Position numbers and translations under genes: made by a program. Source: Streptomyces sp. ISL-1 (GTDB lineage Bacteria > Actinomycetota > Actinomycetes > Streptomycetales > Streptomycetaceae). Taken from it: a stretch of 64,000 bases of DNA. This document shows positions 33,778 to 43,921 of this stretch, piece by piece (position 1 is the first letter of the stretch; every line of letters starts with the position of its first letter). The notes beneath the pieces are model-generated. The model ran no database searches. It saw nothing but the letters and a program-made list of their open reading frames with translations, and had not been told where the DNA came from. The DNA is taken from positions 1 to 64,000 of the forward strand of contig NZ_JAGGOI010000009.1 of assembly GCF_018614585.1 (NCBI RefSeq). Direction: 5' to 3'.

Positions 33778-34578
33778 TTACGCGCGCAGCCAGGTGCGGC
33801 GGTCGCGCGCCGCCGCGTACAGCGCTTCGATGTCCGCGGGTTTCAGTACGCCGCCGAGCCTGGCCAGTGCGGGCACCTCTTCCTCCCGCAGAATCCGTAC
33901 GTCCGGTGGCGCGGGCAGCACATCCAGCCGCGCCGCCCCCACCACGGCGAGGACCGGGCGCACCGCCGCCGTCAGAGCGAGGGTCGCCCGCTCGGCCCGG
34001 CGGCGGGTCAGCCGCAGCAGCGGGCCCCGTACGCCGCGGCCGGCCCGCACCATCGGGTCGGCGATCCGCACCCGCAGCCGCCGGGCGGCCAGGGTGTGCA
34101 CGGCCAGCACCCCGCCCGGGCCGACGGCCAGATGATCGATGCGGTCGGCGCCAGGCAGCGGCACCGAGTGAATGATCCGCCAGCCCGCGGGCTCGAGCCG
34201 GTCGAGGCTGTCGCCGAGCAGCTGCTGGGCGGCGAGTTCCGCACGGCGCGGGTCCTGCCGGAAGCGGCCTGTGGCGGGCAGGCGGTCCAGCTCGGCGTGG
34301 AGCGCCTCGCCGGGGCGGTTGGGGGCGAGGTCGTCGTCCGGGTGCAGGGACAGCCTGACGAGATCCGCGGAGGTGGGCACGGGCGGCGGTCCGACGGAGA
34401 CCTCGCCGGTCAGATACGGGGCGAGGGCGGCCAGCACATCGGCGCGGTGGCGCTCGGAGACCAGGCTGACGTGGCCGCTGTCCCTGTCGTACCAGGCGAC
34501 GTCGCGGCCGTCCGGGAGGCTGACGTACAGCCGGTCCCGGCCCTGCCTGTGTGCCGGCGTGACGCGCAGTCCGCTCAT
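33778..34578 (-). CDS. NERD (nuclease-related) domain protein
   Basis: This 266-residue protein has a NERD core at ~135-180: GWRIIHSVPLPGADRIDHLAVGPGG with the conserved IDH and GVLAVHT. NERD domains resemble archaeal Holliday junction resolvase-type nucleases and occur in proteins of unknown role. ATG 34578 has GAGGGGTGAT upstream. It is divergent from the HEAT-repeat gene. An IS remnant lies just beyond its 3' end. Confidence 0.7.
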   Translation of the reverse strand: MSGLRVTPAHRQGRDRLYVSLPDGRDVAWYDRDSGHVSLVSERHRADVLAALAPYLTGEVSVGPPPVPTSADLVRLSLHPDDDLAPNRPGEALHAELDRLPATGRFRQDPRRAELAAQQLLGDSLDRLEPAGWRIIHSVPLPGADRIDHLAVGPGGVLAVHTLAARRLRVRIADPMVRAGRGVRGPLLRLTRRRAERATLALTAAVRPVLAVVGAARLDVLPAPPDVRILREEEVPALARLGGVLKPADIEALYAAARDRRTWLRA

Positions 34579-34692
34579 GCCATCACCCCTCGACCATGGG
34601 AACAGCCACGGGCCCTTCGAAGCAATAACCCCGCGAGCCGGAGCCGTAGTGCACACTCTCCCCAAGCGCAAGGTTCTTGGGAGGGGGCAAGC

Positions 34693-37047
34693 GTGTTCGG
34701 GGGGATCGACGAGGTCGACTGGGCATCACTGGCGCACGCCTACGGGGCGGCGGACGATGTGCCGGACCTGCTGTTCGGACTGGCGTCCGCGGATCCTGCG
34801 GAGCGCGAGACAGCGCTCGACGCGATGTACGGAGCGGTGCACCACCAGGGCGATGTGTACGACTCGACTCTCGCCTGCATTCCCTTCCTCCTCGAACTCG
34901 TGGCGAATCCCGCGGTCCAGGACCGGGGAGGCATCGTCGAGCTGCTGACCAGCATCGGCGGCATCGACCTGGACGGCGACGACGAACTCGACCCGGAGGA
35001 CGAGGAGTTCGAGTACGCCGCGAACTACGCGATGGCCTCGTCCGCCGTGACCGCCGGTGCGGATGTCTTCCTCGCGCTGGTCGGCGCGGAGGACCGCGGC
35101 GTGCGGCTGGCGGCGCCGCTCGCGCTCGCCACCCTGCACGACGATCCCGAGCTGGTGCTCGGGCTGCTGCGGGAGCGGCTCGGCGTCGAGCCGGACGCGG
35201 AGGTGCGGTTCGCCTGCGTCGAGGCAGCGGGCCGGATCGCGCTGCGCCACGCGGGGCTGGCGCCCGGGGTGGTGGACTGGTTCACCGGGCTGACCCGGGC
35301 GCCGAGCCACCCGGGGCTGCGGCTGGCCGCGCTCGCGCAGCTCGCCCGGTGCGCGCCGCACGCGCTGCCCGCGGATGTGGTGCCGGGGGTGACGGGCCTG
35401 CTGCGCGAACTGCGCGCCGAGCCGGTGCCGGCCGGCCCGCCGACAGAGGCGGCGGGCCGGGTTACGGAGTCGCCAGGCTCCATCGCCGAGCACGCGGCAC
35501 CCGCCCCGGAACCGCCTGCACCCGTCACGGAACGGGTGGCTCCCAGGGTGGAACCGGCAAGCCCCGGCGCTCAGCCCGCAGCGCCCGCCCCGGAACCCAC
35601 AGGACCCGGCGCCGAGCCCTCGGCAGCCGTCGCCCAGCCCGTCGCGCCCGCCACCGCGCCCACTACGGAGCCCCCCGCCACCGCCCCGGAACCCGTGCCC
35701 GAGCGCCCGTCGACGCCAACGCTTCTCGGACGGCCGCGCGAAATGCAGGCCATGCACGCCATGCACGACGCCGACCGGGCCGGTCGCGGCGCGCCCTGGA
35801 CTGCGGATCTGCTGCGAACGCTCCACTCCGGACTCGGCGACCGCGTCGACGACCGGATCGCCCTGCTCGCCGACCAGTTGTGCAGCCCCGACTGGGGGCA
35901 GCGGATCGACGCCGTACGGATGAGCAGCGGGCTGCTGCGGACCTGGCGCGGCGCCTACGAAGAGCTGGTCGGCCTGATCGGGGAGCAGCTCGCCGACCCG
36001 GAGAAACGGCTGGCGGACGCGGCCGCCGACGCGCTCGGGGAGCTGTTCGGCCTCGCCGCCCCCGCCGCGGACGCGCTGGCGGAGCGGGTGGCCGCGGAGC
36101 CCGGAGCCTGGGTGCGGGAGTGGAAGGGCGGGCCGCCCACGCTCGGCAGCGCGATCGCCGCGCTGGCCAGGGCCGGCGACCGGCGCGCGGTGCCGGTGCT
36201 CGCGCGGACGCTGGAGCTGCCCGAGGCGCCGCACGATCTGGGCTATGCGCTGGACCATCTGGGCGCGGCAGCCGCCTCGCTCGCGCCCGCGCTGCGCCAC
36301 CGGCTCGGCGAGATCGAGCTGGACGAGCGGCTCTACGACCGGGCCGGACCGCTGCTGTACGGGCTGACGGCATTGCGGGCGGCCGACGCGGTGCCCGAGG
36401 TTCTGCGGGTGCTGCGGGGCGCGCCCGACCACCGCAGGGAGTGGGTGGCCGAGGCGGCGCTGCGGGCGCTGACCGCGTTCGGACCCGGCGCGCGGGAGGC
36501 CGTTCCGGAGCTGCGGGCGCTGCTGCGCTGCGTGGGCGTCGGCTCCGGCTTCTCGGCGTCCCTCGCGGCGCGGACGGCGGGCGCGCTGTGGGCGATCGAG
36601 GGTGACGCCGGGCCCGTACTGCCGGTGCTGCGGGCCGCATTGTCCAGCCCGGACTCCGGGGCGCGGCGGGCGGCGGCGACGGCGCTCGGCGCGCTGGGGC
36701 CGGCGGGCAAGGAGGCCGCCCCGGCGCTGGGTGATCTGCTGCGGGCGGCCGAGCCATGGACCCGGGTGGACGCGGCGCTCGCGCTGTGGCGGACAACGGG
36801 CGATCATGGGCAATCATGGCCGGTGCTGCGCTCGGCCTGGGAGACTCTCCCGAACACCCGGGTCCCCATCGCCGAGTGCCTGGCGCAGCTGACGGCCGAG
36901 GGCGCGGAGCGGATCCTGCGCGACGAGCTCGCGGCCGTACGACGTCATAACGCGATCGACGGCGGGTACGGCAGCCATGACATCTTTACGGACGAGAAGC
37001 TGCTGGCCCTGTGCCGGCGAGCACTGACGAGGGAGAGACCAGCATGA
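34693..37047 (+). CDS. HEAT-repeat protein with Pro/Ala-rich linker
   Basis: This 784-residue protein has two arrays of HEAT/PBS-lyase-like helical repeats (~20-240 and ~340-780). They are joined by a ~95-residue Pro/Ala/Glu linker. Motifs such as GVRLAAPLALATLHDDPELV and ARRAAATALGALGPAGKEA recur. GTG 34693 has a GGGAGGGGG ribosome site, while the frame above it overlaps the NERD gene antisense. Such proteins are usually scaffolds. The stop overlaps the following zinc-ribbon start. Confidence 0.8.
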   Translation: MFGGIDEVDWASLAHAYGAADDVPDLLFGLASADPAERETALDAMYGAVHHQGDVYDSTLACIPFLLELVANPAVQDRGGIVELLTSIGGIDLDGDDELDPEDEEFEYAANYAMASSAVTAGADVFLALVGAEDRGVRLAAPLALATLHDDPELVLGLLRERLGVEPDAEVRFACVEAAGRIALRHAGLAPGVVDWFTGLTRAPSHPGLRLAALAQLARCAPHALPADVVPGVTGLLRELRAEPVPAGPPTEAAGRVTESPGSIAEHAAPAPEPPAPVTERVAPRVEPASPGAQPAAPAPEPTGPGAEPSAAVAQPVAPATAPTTEPPATAPEPVPERPSTPTLLGRPREMQAMHAMHDADRAGRGAPWTADLLRTLHSGLGDRVDDRIALLADQLCSPDWGQRIDAVRMSSGLLRTWRGAYEELVGLIGEQLADPEKRLADAAADALGELFGLAAPAADALAERVAAEPGAWVREWKGGPPTLGSAIAALARAGDRRAVPVLARTLELPEAPHDLGYALDHLGAAAASLAPALRHRLGEIELDERLYDRAGPLLYGLTALRAADAVPEVLRVLRGAPDHRREWVAEAALRALTAFGPGAREAVPELRALLRCVGVGSGFSASLAARTAGALWAIEGDAGPVLPVLRAALSSPDSGARRAAATALGALGPAGKEAAPALGDLLRAAEPWTRVDAALALWRTTGDHGQSWPVLRSAWETLPNTRVPIAECLAQLTAEGAERILRDELAAVRRHNAIDGGYGSHDIFTDEKLLALCRRALTRERPA

Positions 37048-37346
37048 TCATCTTCGGCACCAAGGGCTACCTCTACCAGCTGGCCATACTGACGCTGGTG
37101 TGCGGGCGCTGCGGAAACCCCGCCGCGCACACGCTCAGGAAGCGCGTCACGAAGTTCACGCTCTTCTTCGTGCCGCTGTTCCCGTTCTCGACGAAGTACG
37201 CGACGCAGTGCACGTTCTGCGGCATGGAGCAGCAGGTGAGCAAGGAGCAGGCGGAGCAACTGCAGCTCCAGGGCGCCGGCGGGCCGGGCGGTCAGGCGTA
37301 CGGGCAGCCGCAGCAGCAGCCCGGGCAGCAGCCGTACCAGCACTGA
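37044..37346 (+). CDS. Small zinc-ribbon protein
   Basis: This 100-residue protein has CGRCGNP and CTFCGME pairs forming a zinc ribbon. A short hydrophobic segment (FTLFFVPLFPFST) and a Gln/Gly/Pro-rich tail follow. This is the zinc-ribbon family common in Streptomyces, function unknown. ATG 37044 overlaps the HEAT gene stop (ATGA). Confidence 0.75.
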   Translation: MIIFGTKGYLYQLAILTLVCGRCGNPAAHTLRKRVTKFTLFFVPLFPFSTKYATQCTFCGMEQQVSKEQAEQLQLQGAGGPGGQAYGQPQQQPGQQPYQH

Positions 37347-37441
37347 CACACACCCGAGCCGGAGCTGACGGCCCGTCGGCTCCTCTTCGGCGCACTATGA
37401 CATAAAGGGAAAAAGGCCCGCGTCTTGCTACGTTGCGTGGC

Positions 37442-38824
37442 ATGACCGCAACGTCGGCGCCGGACGCTCCTCCGCCGGAACTACGCCTGCCCAAGCGGCG
37501 GGGCGTGGAGCTCTCGCTCCTCGTCTGCGCCGTCCTCCTGTGCGTCTACGGCTACATCGACGTCGGCCTGTCGAGGAACAGCGCGGTTCCGCCGGACGCC
37601 CTGCGCTATGGGGCGGGCCTCGGCGTGCTGGCCCTCCTCGCGCATCTCGCCGTACGCTTCCGCGCCCCCTACGCCGACCCGCTGCTGCTGCCCATCGCGG
37701 TCCTCCTCAACGGCCTCGGCCTGGTGCTCATCTACCGTCTCGACCTGGAGACCCCGCACGACGAGGCCGCGCCCGCCCAGCTGATCTGGTCCACCCTCGG
37801 TGTCGCGCTCTTCATCGTGGTGGTCGTCTTCCTGCGCGACCACCGGGTCCTGCAGCGCTACGCATATCTCTCCGTCGTCGCCGCTCTCGTCCTGATGATC
37901 GTGCCGATCCTCTACCCCGCCGTGAACGGCGCCAAGATCTGGATCCGGATCGGCGGACTCTCCTTCCAGCCGGGCGAGTTCGCCAAGATCCTGCTCGCCA
38001 TTTTCTTCGCCGCGTATCTCGCGGCGAACCGCAACGCCCTGGCCTACACCGGCCGCCGGATCTGGCGGCTCCAACTGCCCACCGGCCGGGTGCTCGGCCC
38101 GATCGTGGCGATCTGGCTGCTCAGCGTTGTCGTACTGGTCCTCGAACGCGACCTCGGCACCTCGCTGCTCTTCTTCGGGCTCTTCGTGATCATGCTGTAC
38201 GTGGCGACCGGCCGGACGGGCTGGATCGCCGTCGGCCTGCTGCTCGCGGCGGCCGGCGCGTTCGCCGTCGGCACTCTCGAACCGCATGTGCACAGCCGGG
38301 TCGAGGACTGGCTCGACCCGTTCGCCACCATCAGGGCGGGCCAGGGCCCCGGCCAACTCGCCCAGTCCCTCTTCGCCTTCGCCGCCGGCGGGATGCTCGG
38401 CGCGGGCCTGGGCCTCGGGCACTCCATCCTCATCGGCTTCGCCGCCAAGTCGGACTTCATCCTCGCCACCGCGGGCGAGGAGCTCGGCCTGGTGGGCCTG
38501 ACCGCGATCTTCATGCTGTACGCGCTGCTGGTGGCGCGCGGCTACCGCGCCGGGCTCGCCCTGCGCGACCCCTTCGGACGACTGCTCGCCATCGGGTTCG
38601 CCTCGATCATCGCCCTGCAGGTATTCGTCATCGCGGGTGGAGTGATGGGCCTGATCCCGCTGACCGGCATGGCGATGCCCTTCCTGGCCCAGGGCGGTTC
38701 GTCCGTCGTCACCAACTGGATCATCGTGGCGCTGCTCATCAGGGTCAGCGACTCGGCCCGCGCGCCGCACCCCGACACGTTCGACACGGGCGTCATCGCC
38801 CCGGTCTTCGAGGACGAACGGTGA
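37442..38824 (+). CDS. FtsW/RodA/SpoVE-type SEDS glycosyltransferase
   Basis: This 460-residue polytopic protein has about 10 TMs and the SEDS motifs NGAKIWIRIG, FQPGEFAKI, and GMAMPFLAQGGSS near the C-terminus. SEDS proteins polymerise peptidoglycan glycan strands with a cognate class B PBP. That partner is the next gene, overlapping by GTGA. Actinobacteria carry several such pairs. ATG 37442 is chosen over TTG 37433. Confidence 0.93.
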   Translation: MTATSAPDAPPPELRLPKRRGVELSLLVCAVLLCVYGYIDVGLSRNSAVPPDALRYGAGLGVLALLAHLAVRFRAPYADPLLLPIAVLLNGLGLVLIYRLDLETPHDEAAPAQLIWSTLGVALFIVVVVFLRDHRVLQRYAYLSVVAALVLMIVPILYPAVNGAKIWIRIGGLSFQPGEFAKILLAIFFAAYLAANRNALAYTGRRIWRLQLPTGRVLGPIVAIWLLSVVVLVLERDLGTSLLFFGLFVIMLYVATGRTGWIAVGLLLAAAGAFAVGTLEPHVHSRVEDWLDPFATIRAGQGPGQLAQSLFAFAAGGMLGAGLGLGHSILIGFAAKSDFILATAGEELGLVGLTAIFMLYALLVARGYRAGLALRDPFGRLLAIGFASIIALQVFVIAGGVMGLIPLTGMAMPFLAQGGSSVVTNWIIVALLIRVSDSARAPHPDTFDTGVIAPVFEDER

Positions 38825-40281
38825 TCCGCTACATCCGGCGCGCCGCCGCCCTGTGCCTGCTGCTCCTGGCCGCGCTGCTGGTCAACGCCGCGCGCGTGCA
38901 GATCATCGAATCCACCTCGCTGGACAAGAACCCGGCCAACCGGCGTCCGGCCATTGCCCGTTACGACGAGCCGCGCGGCGACATCCTGGTCGCCGGCAAG
39001 CCCGTCACCGGCTCCAAGGACAGCGGCCAGCAACTGCGGTACGAACGCACCTACACCCAGGGTCCGCTGTACGCGCCAGTCACCGGCTACGCCTCGCAGA
39101 CGTACGGCACCTCCCTCATCGAGAACACCGAGGACGGCGTCCTGACCGGCACGGATCCCATGCTCGCGCCGCTGCCCTTCTGGAACGACATCAGCCGCCT
39201 CCAGCAGCCCGGCGGCGATGTCGTCACCACCATCAAGCCCTCGATGCAGCGCGCCGCGTTCGACGGTCTCGGCGGCAAGCGGGGCGCGGTCGCCGCGCTC
39301 GAACCGTCGACCGGGAAGATCCTGGCACTGGTCAGCAGCCCTTCGTACGACCCAGGGCTGCTCTCCGGTACGGGGCCGCCGGTCAAGACCGAGTGGGCGA
39401 GGCTCAATACTTCCGGCGGCCGTCCGATGCTCAACCGGGCCATCCGGCAGACATATCCGCCGGGCTCCGCCTTCAAGATCGTGACGGCGGCGGCCGCGCT
39501 GGAATCGGGTGTGGTCACAGACGTCGACGCGCCGTCCGGCGCGCCCGATCCGTATGTCCTGCCCGGCACCAGAACGAGGCTCCCCAACGCGACGGACGGC
39601 TGCGGCAACGCCTCGCTCGCGTACGCCATCCAGTGGTCCTGCAACACCGTGATGGCGTATCTCGGGGTGAAGGTCGGCCTGCCCGGAATGCTGGACACGG
39701 CGGGCAGGTTCGGCTTCAACGACCGCGGGCTGCGGATCCCCTCGGCCGTCGCCACGTCGAACTTCGACCGCCGAATGACCGTCGATCAGCTGGCGCTCTC
39801 CTCGATCGGGCAGTTCGACACCGCGGCGACGCCGCTGCAGATGGCGATGGTCTCGGCGGCCGTCGCCAACGGCGGGGATCTCAAACGCCCCTACCTGGTC
39901 AACCGGGTGACCAGATCGGACGGTGACACGGTCGCGCGGAACTACCCGCAGTCCTACCAGCAGGCGATGAACCCCGCGACCGCGCAGCAGCTCCAGCGGA
40001 TGATGGTCAAGGCCGTCGAGGAGGGGACCGGAGCGAACGCCGCCATCGAGGGGGCGACGGTGGGCGGCAAGACCGGTACGGCGCAGCACGGCCCCGGCAA
40101 CTCCGGCCGGCCCTACGCCTGGTTCATCTCCTGGGCGCAGGCGGCCGACGCGCCCCAGCCGGCTGTCGCGGTCGCCGTGGTCATCGAGGAGGACGTGTCG
40201 GCCGACCGCGGCGAGATCACCGGCGGCGGCAGCGCGGCGCCGATCGCTCGGGCGGTGATGGAGGCGGCACTGCGAGACTGA
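38821..40281 (+). CDS. Class B penicillin-binding protein (PbpA-like transpeptidase)
   Basis: This 486-residue protein has one N-terminal TM, a dimerisation domain and a transpeptidase domain. The active-site motifs are SAFK (SxxK), SCN (SxN) and KTGTAQ (KTG). It cross-links peptidoglycan with the adjacent SEDS partner. Length and order match PbpA of mycobacteria and streptomycetes. Confidence 0.95.
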   Translation: MIRYIRRAAALCLLLLAALLVNAARVQIIESTSLDKNPANRRPAIARYDEPRGDILVAGKPVTGSKDSGQQLRYERTYTQGPLYAPVTGYASQTYGTSLIENTEDGVLTGTDPMLAPLPFWNDISRLQQPGGDVVTTIKPSMQRAAFDGLGGKRGAVAALEPSTGKILALVSSPSYDPGLLSGTGPPVKTEWARLNTSGGRPMLNRAIRQTYPPGSAFKIVTAAAALESGVVTDVDAPSGAPDPYVLPGTRTRLPNATDGCGNASLAYAIQWSCNTVMAYLGVKVGLPGMLDTAGRFGFNDRGLRIPSAVATSNFDRRMTVDQLALSSIGQFDTAATPLQMAMVSAAVANGGDLKRPYLVNRVTRSDGDTVARNYPQSYQQAMNPATAQQLQRMMVKAVEEGTGANAAIEGATVGGKTGTAQHGPGNSGRPYAWFISWAQAADAPQPAVAVAVVIEEDVSADRGEITGGGSAAPIARAVMEAALRD

Positions 40282-40285
40282 CCGG

Positions 40286-41335
40286 GTGACGGTGGAGGAG
40301 GCCCTGGAACGGATCGCGCGGCTCGATCCCGAGCTGTGCGCGTTCATCGAGGTGTGGGGCGAGGCGGCCGCAGCACAGGAGACTTCCCCCGGACTTCCCC
40401 TGGCCGGGCTGCCGTTCGCGGTGAAGGGGCCCTCCGGTATCCGTTCGTACTCGGCCAGGCGGCTGATCGCGGCGGGCGCGGTGCCGGTCGGCTCGACGGC
40501 GGTGCCGGGCCCCGGCACGTACTGGCAGACCTGGGGTCTCGGCGCGCACGGCCGCACCGTCAACCCCTGGCGCCCGGACCGTACGCCGGGCGGCTCGTCG
40601 GCCGGTTCCGCGGTGGCGGTCGCGGCCGGGATGGTGGACCTGGCCACCGGCAGCGACGGGGCTGGGTCGGTACGCATCCCGGCGGCCTGGTGCGGGGTGT
40701 TCGGCCTGAAGACGACGAACGGCCTGCTGCCCTCGCCCGACCGGACCGGCCTGGCGTCGGCGGGGGTGCTGACGCGCACGGCGGCGGACGCGCGGGCGTA
40801 TCTGGCCTGCGTCCTCGACGGGTACGCGGAGGTCCCGCTGCGGTTTCCGCTACGGGCGCGCTGGTCACCCGATCTGGGCTTCGCCCGGACGGACCCGGAG
40901 GTGGAGTCGGTCACGCTGGCCGCGGTGGAGCGGCTGGTCTCGGCCGGAGTCGTACGTCTGGACGAGCGGCCGTTCGCGCTGCTCGACCCGAAGGACGCCT
41001 GGCAAGCCGTACGGCGCGGGGAGCCTTCGGCGGGGTCGGCGCCGCGCGCGGAGAACGACCGGCGTCTCGGCGCGCTGTTCGCCCAGGCGCAGCTGCTCCT
41101 CACCCCTGCCACCCCGAACCGCCCGCATGGCCACGAAGGACCGGGCGAGCTCTACTCCACGGCCCTGACCTGGGCGTTCAACCTCAGCGGCCACCCGGCG
41201 GCAAGCATCCCGGCCGGCTTCACGAGCGACGGCTGCCCGGTCGGCCTGCAGCTGGTCGCGGCGCGCGACGCGGACGTCTCGCTCCTCGAAATGGCAGTGG
41301 CGGCGGAGCGGCACGCGATTATGGTGCGCCCATGA
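40286..41335 (+). CDS. Amidase-signature family hydrolase
   Basis: This 349-residue protein has the Ser-Ser-Lys triad of the amidase signature family: Lys in FAVKGP, cis-Ser in [10 protein letters not shown], and nucleophile Ser in [13 protein letters not shown]. It is shorter than typical (~450) members, with part of the variable C-terminal region missing. It starts 4 nt after the PBP gene and is coupled to the DUF3291 gene. The substrate is unknown. Confidence 0.88.
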   Translation: MTVEEALERIARLDPELCAFIEVWGEAAAAQETSPGLPLAGLPFAVKGPSGIRSYSARRLIAAGAVPVGSTAVPGPGTYWQTWGLGAHGRTVNPWRPDRTPGGSSAGSAVAVAAGMVDLATGSDGAGSVRIPAAWCGVFGLKTTNGLLPSPDRTGLASAGVLTRTAADARAYLACVLDGYAEVPLRFPLRARWSPDLGFARTDPEVESVTLAAVERLVSAGVVRLDERPFALLDPKDAWQAVRRGEPSAGSAPRAENDRRLGALFAQAQLLLTPATPNRPHGHEGPGELYSTALTWAFNLSGHPAASIPAGFTSDGCPVGLQLVAARDADVSLLEMAVAAERHAIMVRP

Positions 41336-41790
41336 CCATGACCTACGAGCTCGCCCAGGTGAACATAGCGCGGCTCAAATTCCCGCTGGATTCCCCGGAG
41401 TTGAAGGACTTCGTCGACGGCCTGGACCCGGTGAACGCCGTCGCGGACGCGGCGGACGGCTTCGTCTGGCGGTTGCAGAGCGACACCGGCAATGCCACGG
41501 ATGTGCCGGTCTTCGGGGACGAGTGGCTGATCGTGAACCTGACGGTGTGGCGGGACACCGACGCCCTGACCGCGTTCATGTACCAGGGACAGCACCGGGA
41601 GCTGCTGGGACGGCGCTACGAGTGGTTCGAACGTGTCCAGGAGGTCATGACCACTCTGTGGTGGGTGGAGCGGGGCCACCGCCCGACCGTCCAGGAGGCG
41701 GAGGAACGGCTGCTCCACGTACGCGAACACGGCCCGACGCCACGGGCGTTCACGCTGCGGACGAGCTTCTCGCCGCCTTCGGCGGAGTGA
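41332..41790 (+). CDS. DUF3291 domain protein
   Basis: This 152-residue protein fits the DUF3291 (ABM-like dimeric barrel) family: [18 protein letters not shown] at the start and [20 protein letters not shown] near the end. ATG 41332 overlaps the amidase stop. No enzyme activity is established for the family. Confidence 0.8.
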   Translation: MTMTYELAQVNIARLKFPLDSPELKDFVDGLDPVNAVADAADGFVWRLQSDTGNATDVPVFGDEWLIVNLTVWRDTDALTAFMYQGQHRELLGRRYEWFERVQEVMTTLWWVERGHRPTVQEAEERLLHVREHGPTPRAFTLRTSFSPPSAE

Positions 41791-42402
41791 TCAGCCCGGC
41801 TGCTGCCCGCGGCGGTTGACGGCGGTGAGGTCAATGTCGAGGGGGAACGGGAGGTCCAGCTTGAGCTGCTTGTGGTGGATGCCGGTGTCCGCGTACGTGC
41901 GGGTGGCGGGGTCGAGCTCGTAGACGTACACGACAGGGAGCCCGTCGTCGTCCTCCACACGCCAGAAATGCCGGATGCCTGCCCTGGCGTACTTGCGGGG
42001 CTTGACCTCGCGGTCACGTTCCACGGAGTCTGCGGAGACGATCTCGACGGCCAGAAGGATGTCGTCGGGGTCGTACCAGGTCTGCCGCGGGCCGGTACGG
42101 GCGTTTTGCGGCACCACCATCAGATCAGGCTCCGGCCGATCCTGTCTGGCCAGCTTCGTGGTCATCTCGCGGACGACATAGAGGTCCTCCGGCGCGAAGT
42201 CCAACAAGGCGTTCTCCAGTAGGCGCAGGGTGGCCATGTGGAAGTCGGTCTGCGGACTCATGAAGACGAGGCTCCCGTCGATCAGCTCCGTGTGCGGAGG
42301 AAGATTCGGAAGTTTGTCGAGGTCGTCCGCCGTCCAGCCGCCGGCCGGCGGACGGGCCCACTCGTACTGCTCGTCCAGCCCGTACTCGCGTGCGGCGCTC
42401 AT
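41791..42402 (-). CDS. Uma2-family (DUF820) restriction endonuclease-like protein
   Basis: This 203-residue protein has the PD-(D/E)xK-like pattern of Uma2 proteins: ELIDGSLVFMSP, then RPEPDLMVV, and LAVEIVSADSVERDREVKPRKYARAGI. Streptomyces genomes carry dozens of copies of unknown role. ATG 42402 has GGGAG 5 nt upstream and is preferred over ATG 42414 or 42435. It is convergent with the DUF3291 gene with no intergenic space. Confidence 0.85.
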   Translation of the reverse strand: MSAAREYGLDEQYEWARPPAGGWTADDLDKLPNLPPHTELIDGSLVFMSPQTDFHMATLRLLENALLDFAPEDLYVVREMTTKLARQDRPEPDLMVVPQNARTGPRQTWYDPDDILLAVEIVSADSVERDREVKPRKYARAGIRHFWRVEDDDGLPVVYVYELDPATRTYADTGIHHKQLKLDLPFPLDIDLTAVNRRGQQPG

Positions 42403-42523
42403 GATTGCTCCCATGTGACGGAGTCTGCCTGGCACAGCCAGCGTACCCAGCAGGGATGCGCACTCGCCCCTCGTACGAGTGAGCGACGCTCCTGCATTGA
42501 CGGCCCGCTACCGCGTACGGGGT

Positions 42524-42557
42524 CCGGGCCCCGGCGTCCGCAGCCGCCGGGGCCCGG
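42524..42557 (-). terminator. Hairpin terminator after the ferritin-like gene
   Basis: A perfect 13-bp GC stem (42524-42536 with 42545-42557) and 8-nt loop lie 77 nt past the stop of the reverse-strand ferritin-like gene and upstream of the Uma2 gene. Confidence 0.75.
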
Positions 42558-42633
42558 CAGGAAATCGTTCGACACACTGCTGGAGGCGCACTCGAAGGAC
42601 CTCGGCCAGGAGCCGGCCCTTGAGGTTCACGCG

Positions 42634-43755
42634 TCAGCCGGCCGACTGGGCACCCTCCGCGCCCTCCGCGATCGCTTCCTCCACCTCCGAGACCCGGGCC
42701 TGCTCCTCCGTCGCGAAGCGTTCGCGGTCGAGCTGCTCGGCGATCTCCTCGTCCTGGGACATCAGGAGGTCGAGGTTGGCGTCGCCCATCTCGAAGACGC
42801 CCATGTCCAGATAGGCCTTCTGCAGGCGCTCGCCCCACAGCCCGATGTCCTTGACGCACGGCACGATCCTGCTGAACAGCAGTTTCCGGAACAGCTGCAG
42901 GAATTCGGACTGCTCGGAGAGCTCCGCCGCCTCGGCCTTGGGGATGCCGAAGTTCTGCAGCACCTCGACCCCGCTGAGCCGGTCGCGCATCAAGTAGCAG
43001 CCCTCGATGACGAAATCCTCGCGCTCGCGCAGCTCCGCGTCGCTGAGCTCCTTGTAGTAGTCGCGCAGCGCCATCCGCCCGAAGGCGACGTGCCGGGCCT
43101 CGTCCTGCATGATGTAGGCGAGGATCTGCTTCGGCAGCGGCTTGTCCGTCGTGTCCCTGAGCAGGCCGAACGCGGCGAGCGCGAGCCCTTCGATGAGGAC
43201 CTGCATGCCCAGGTAGGGCATGTCCCAGCGGGAGTCGCGCAGGGTGTCGCCGAGCAGCCCCTGGAGATTGTCGTTGATCGGGTAGAGCATCCCGACCTTC
43301 TCGTGCAGGAAGCGGCTGTAGATCTCCGCGTGCCGGGCCTCGTCCATCGTCTGGGTGGCGGAGTAGAACTTCGCGTCCAGATCGGGCACCGACTCCACGA
43401 TCCGCGCCGCGCACACCATCGCGCCCTGTTCACCGTGCAGGAACTGGCTGAACTGCCAGGAGGTGTAGTGCCTGCGCAGCTCGCCCTTGTCCTTCTCGGT
43501 CAGCTTCGGCCAGTGGCGCGAGCCGTAGAGGGTGAGCGCCTCGTCGGGGGTGCCGAGCGGGTCGTACGGATCGACTTCCAGGTCCCAGTCGATGCGCTTG
43601 GCGCCGTCCCACTGCTTGTCCTTGCCCTTCTGGTACAGGGCGAGCAGTCGTTCGCGGCCGTCTTCGTACTCCCAGCTGAAACGGGCGGCGCCGGAGGCCG
43701 GGACCTGCCAGTGGAAGCTTTCCGGGGCGTGCGTGTAGCGGTCGTGTGTCGACAC
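42634..43755 (-). CDS. Ferritin-like diiron protein (RNR R2-like fold)
   Basis: This 373-residue helical protein carries two diiron half-sites: Glu in FLHGEQGAM with DEARHAE, and Glu in LIEGLALAAF with MQDEARHVAF. That is the carboxylate-bridged diiron pattern of R2-like oxidases and oxygenases. GTG 43755 has AAGGAG 7 nt upstream and is preferred to ATG 43809. It is divergent from an AurF-like oxygenase, so a shared oxidative pathway is plausible. The substrate is unknown. Confidence 0.8.
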   Translation of the reverse strand: MSTHDRYTHAPESFHWQVPASGAARFSWEYEDGRERLLALYQKGKDKQWDGAKRIDWDLEVDPYDPLGTPDEALTLYGSRHWPKLTEKDKGELRRHYTSWQFSQFLHGEQGAMVCAARIVESVPDLDAKFYSATQTMDEARHAEIYSRFLHEKVGMLYPINDNLQGLLGDTLRDSRWDMPYLGMQVLIEGLALAAFGLLRDTTDKPLPKQILAYIMQDEARHVAFGRMALRDYYKELSDAELREREDFVIEGCYLMRDRLSGVEVLQNFGIPKAEAAELSEQSEFLQLFRKLLFSRIVPCVKDIGLWGERLQKAYLDMGVFEMGDANLDLLMSQDEEIAEQLDRERFATEEQARVSEVEEAIAEGAEGAQSAG

Positions 43756-43774
43756 TGACGGCTCCTTCGCCTCA

Positions 43775-43795
43775 TATCCCGTACCACTACGGATA
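43775..43795. promoter_or_regulatory. Palindromic operator between the two diiron genes
   Basis: TATCCcGTA-CCAC-TACGGATA is an almost perfect inverted repeat, 20 nt upstream of the ferritin-like gene and 127 nt upstream of the AurF-like gene. It is a candidate site for the TetR regulator encoded at 44887. Confidence 0.5.
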
Positions 43796-43921
43796 ATTGG
43801 CAGGCTCACACGTTGGTAGACGTCCAGTCAACAAGTCGTACCCGAGGGATTGACGACCTTGCTGACAGGCAGTCTCATAAGGGTTGACATTGCTCACCCC
43901 ACCCGCGAGGTGCCCTCAGCC

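Noticed and set aside
43884..43889. TTGACA as -35 of the AurF-like gene
   Set aside because: No acceptable -10 lies 16-19 nt downstream. TTGACG at 43850 with CATAAG is only slightly better, so I do not call a promoter.
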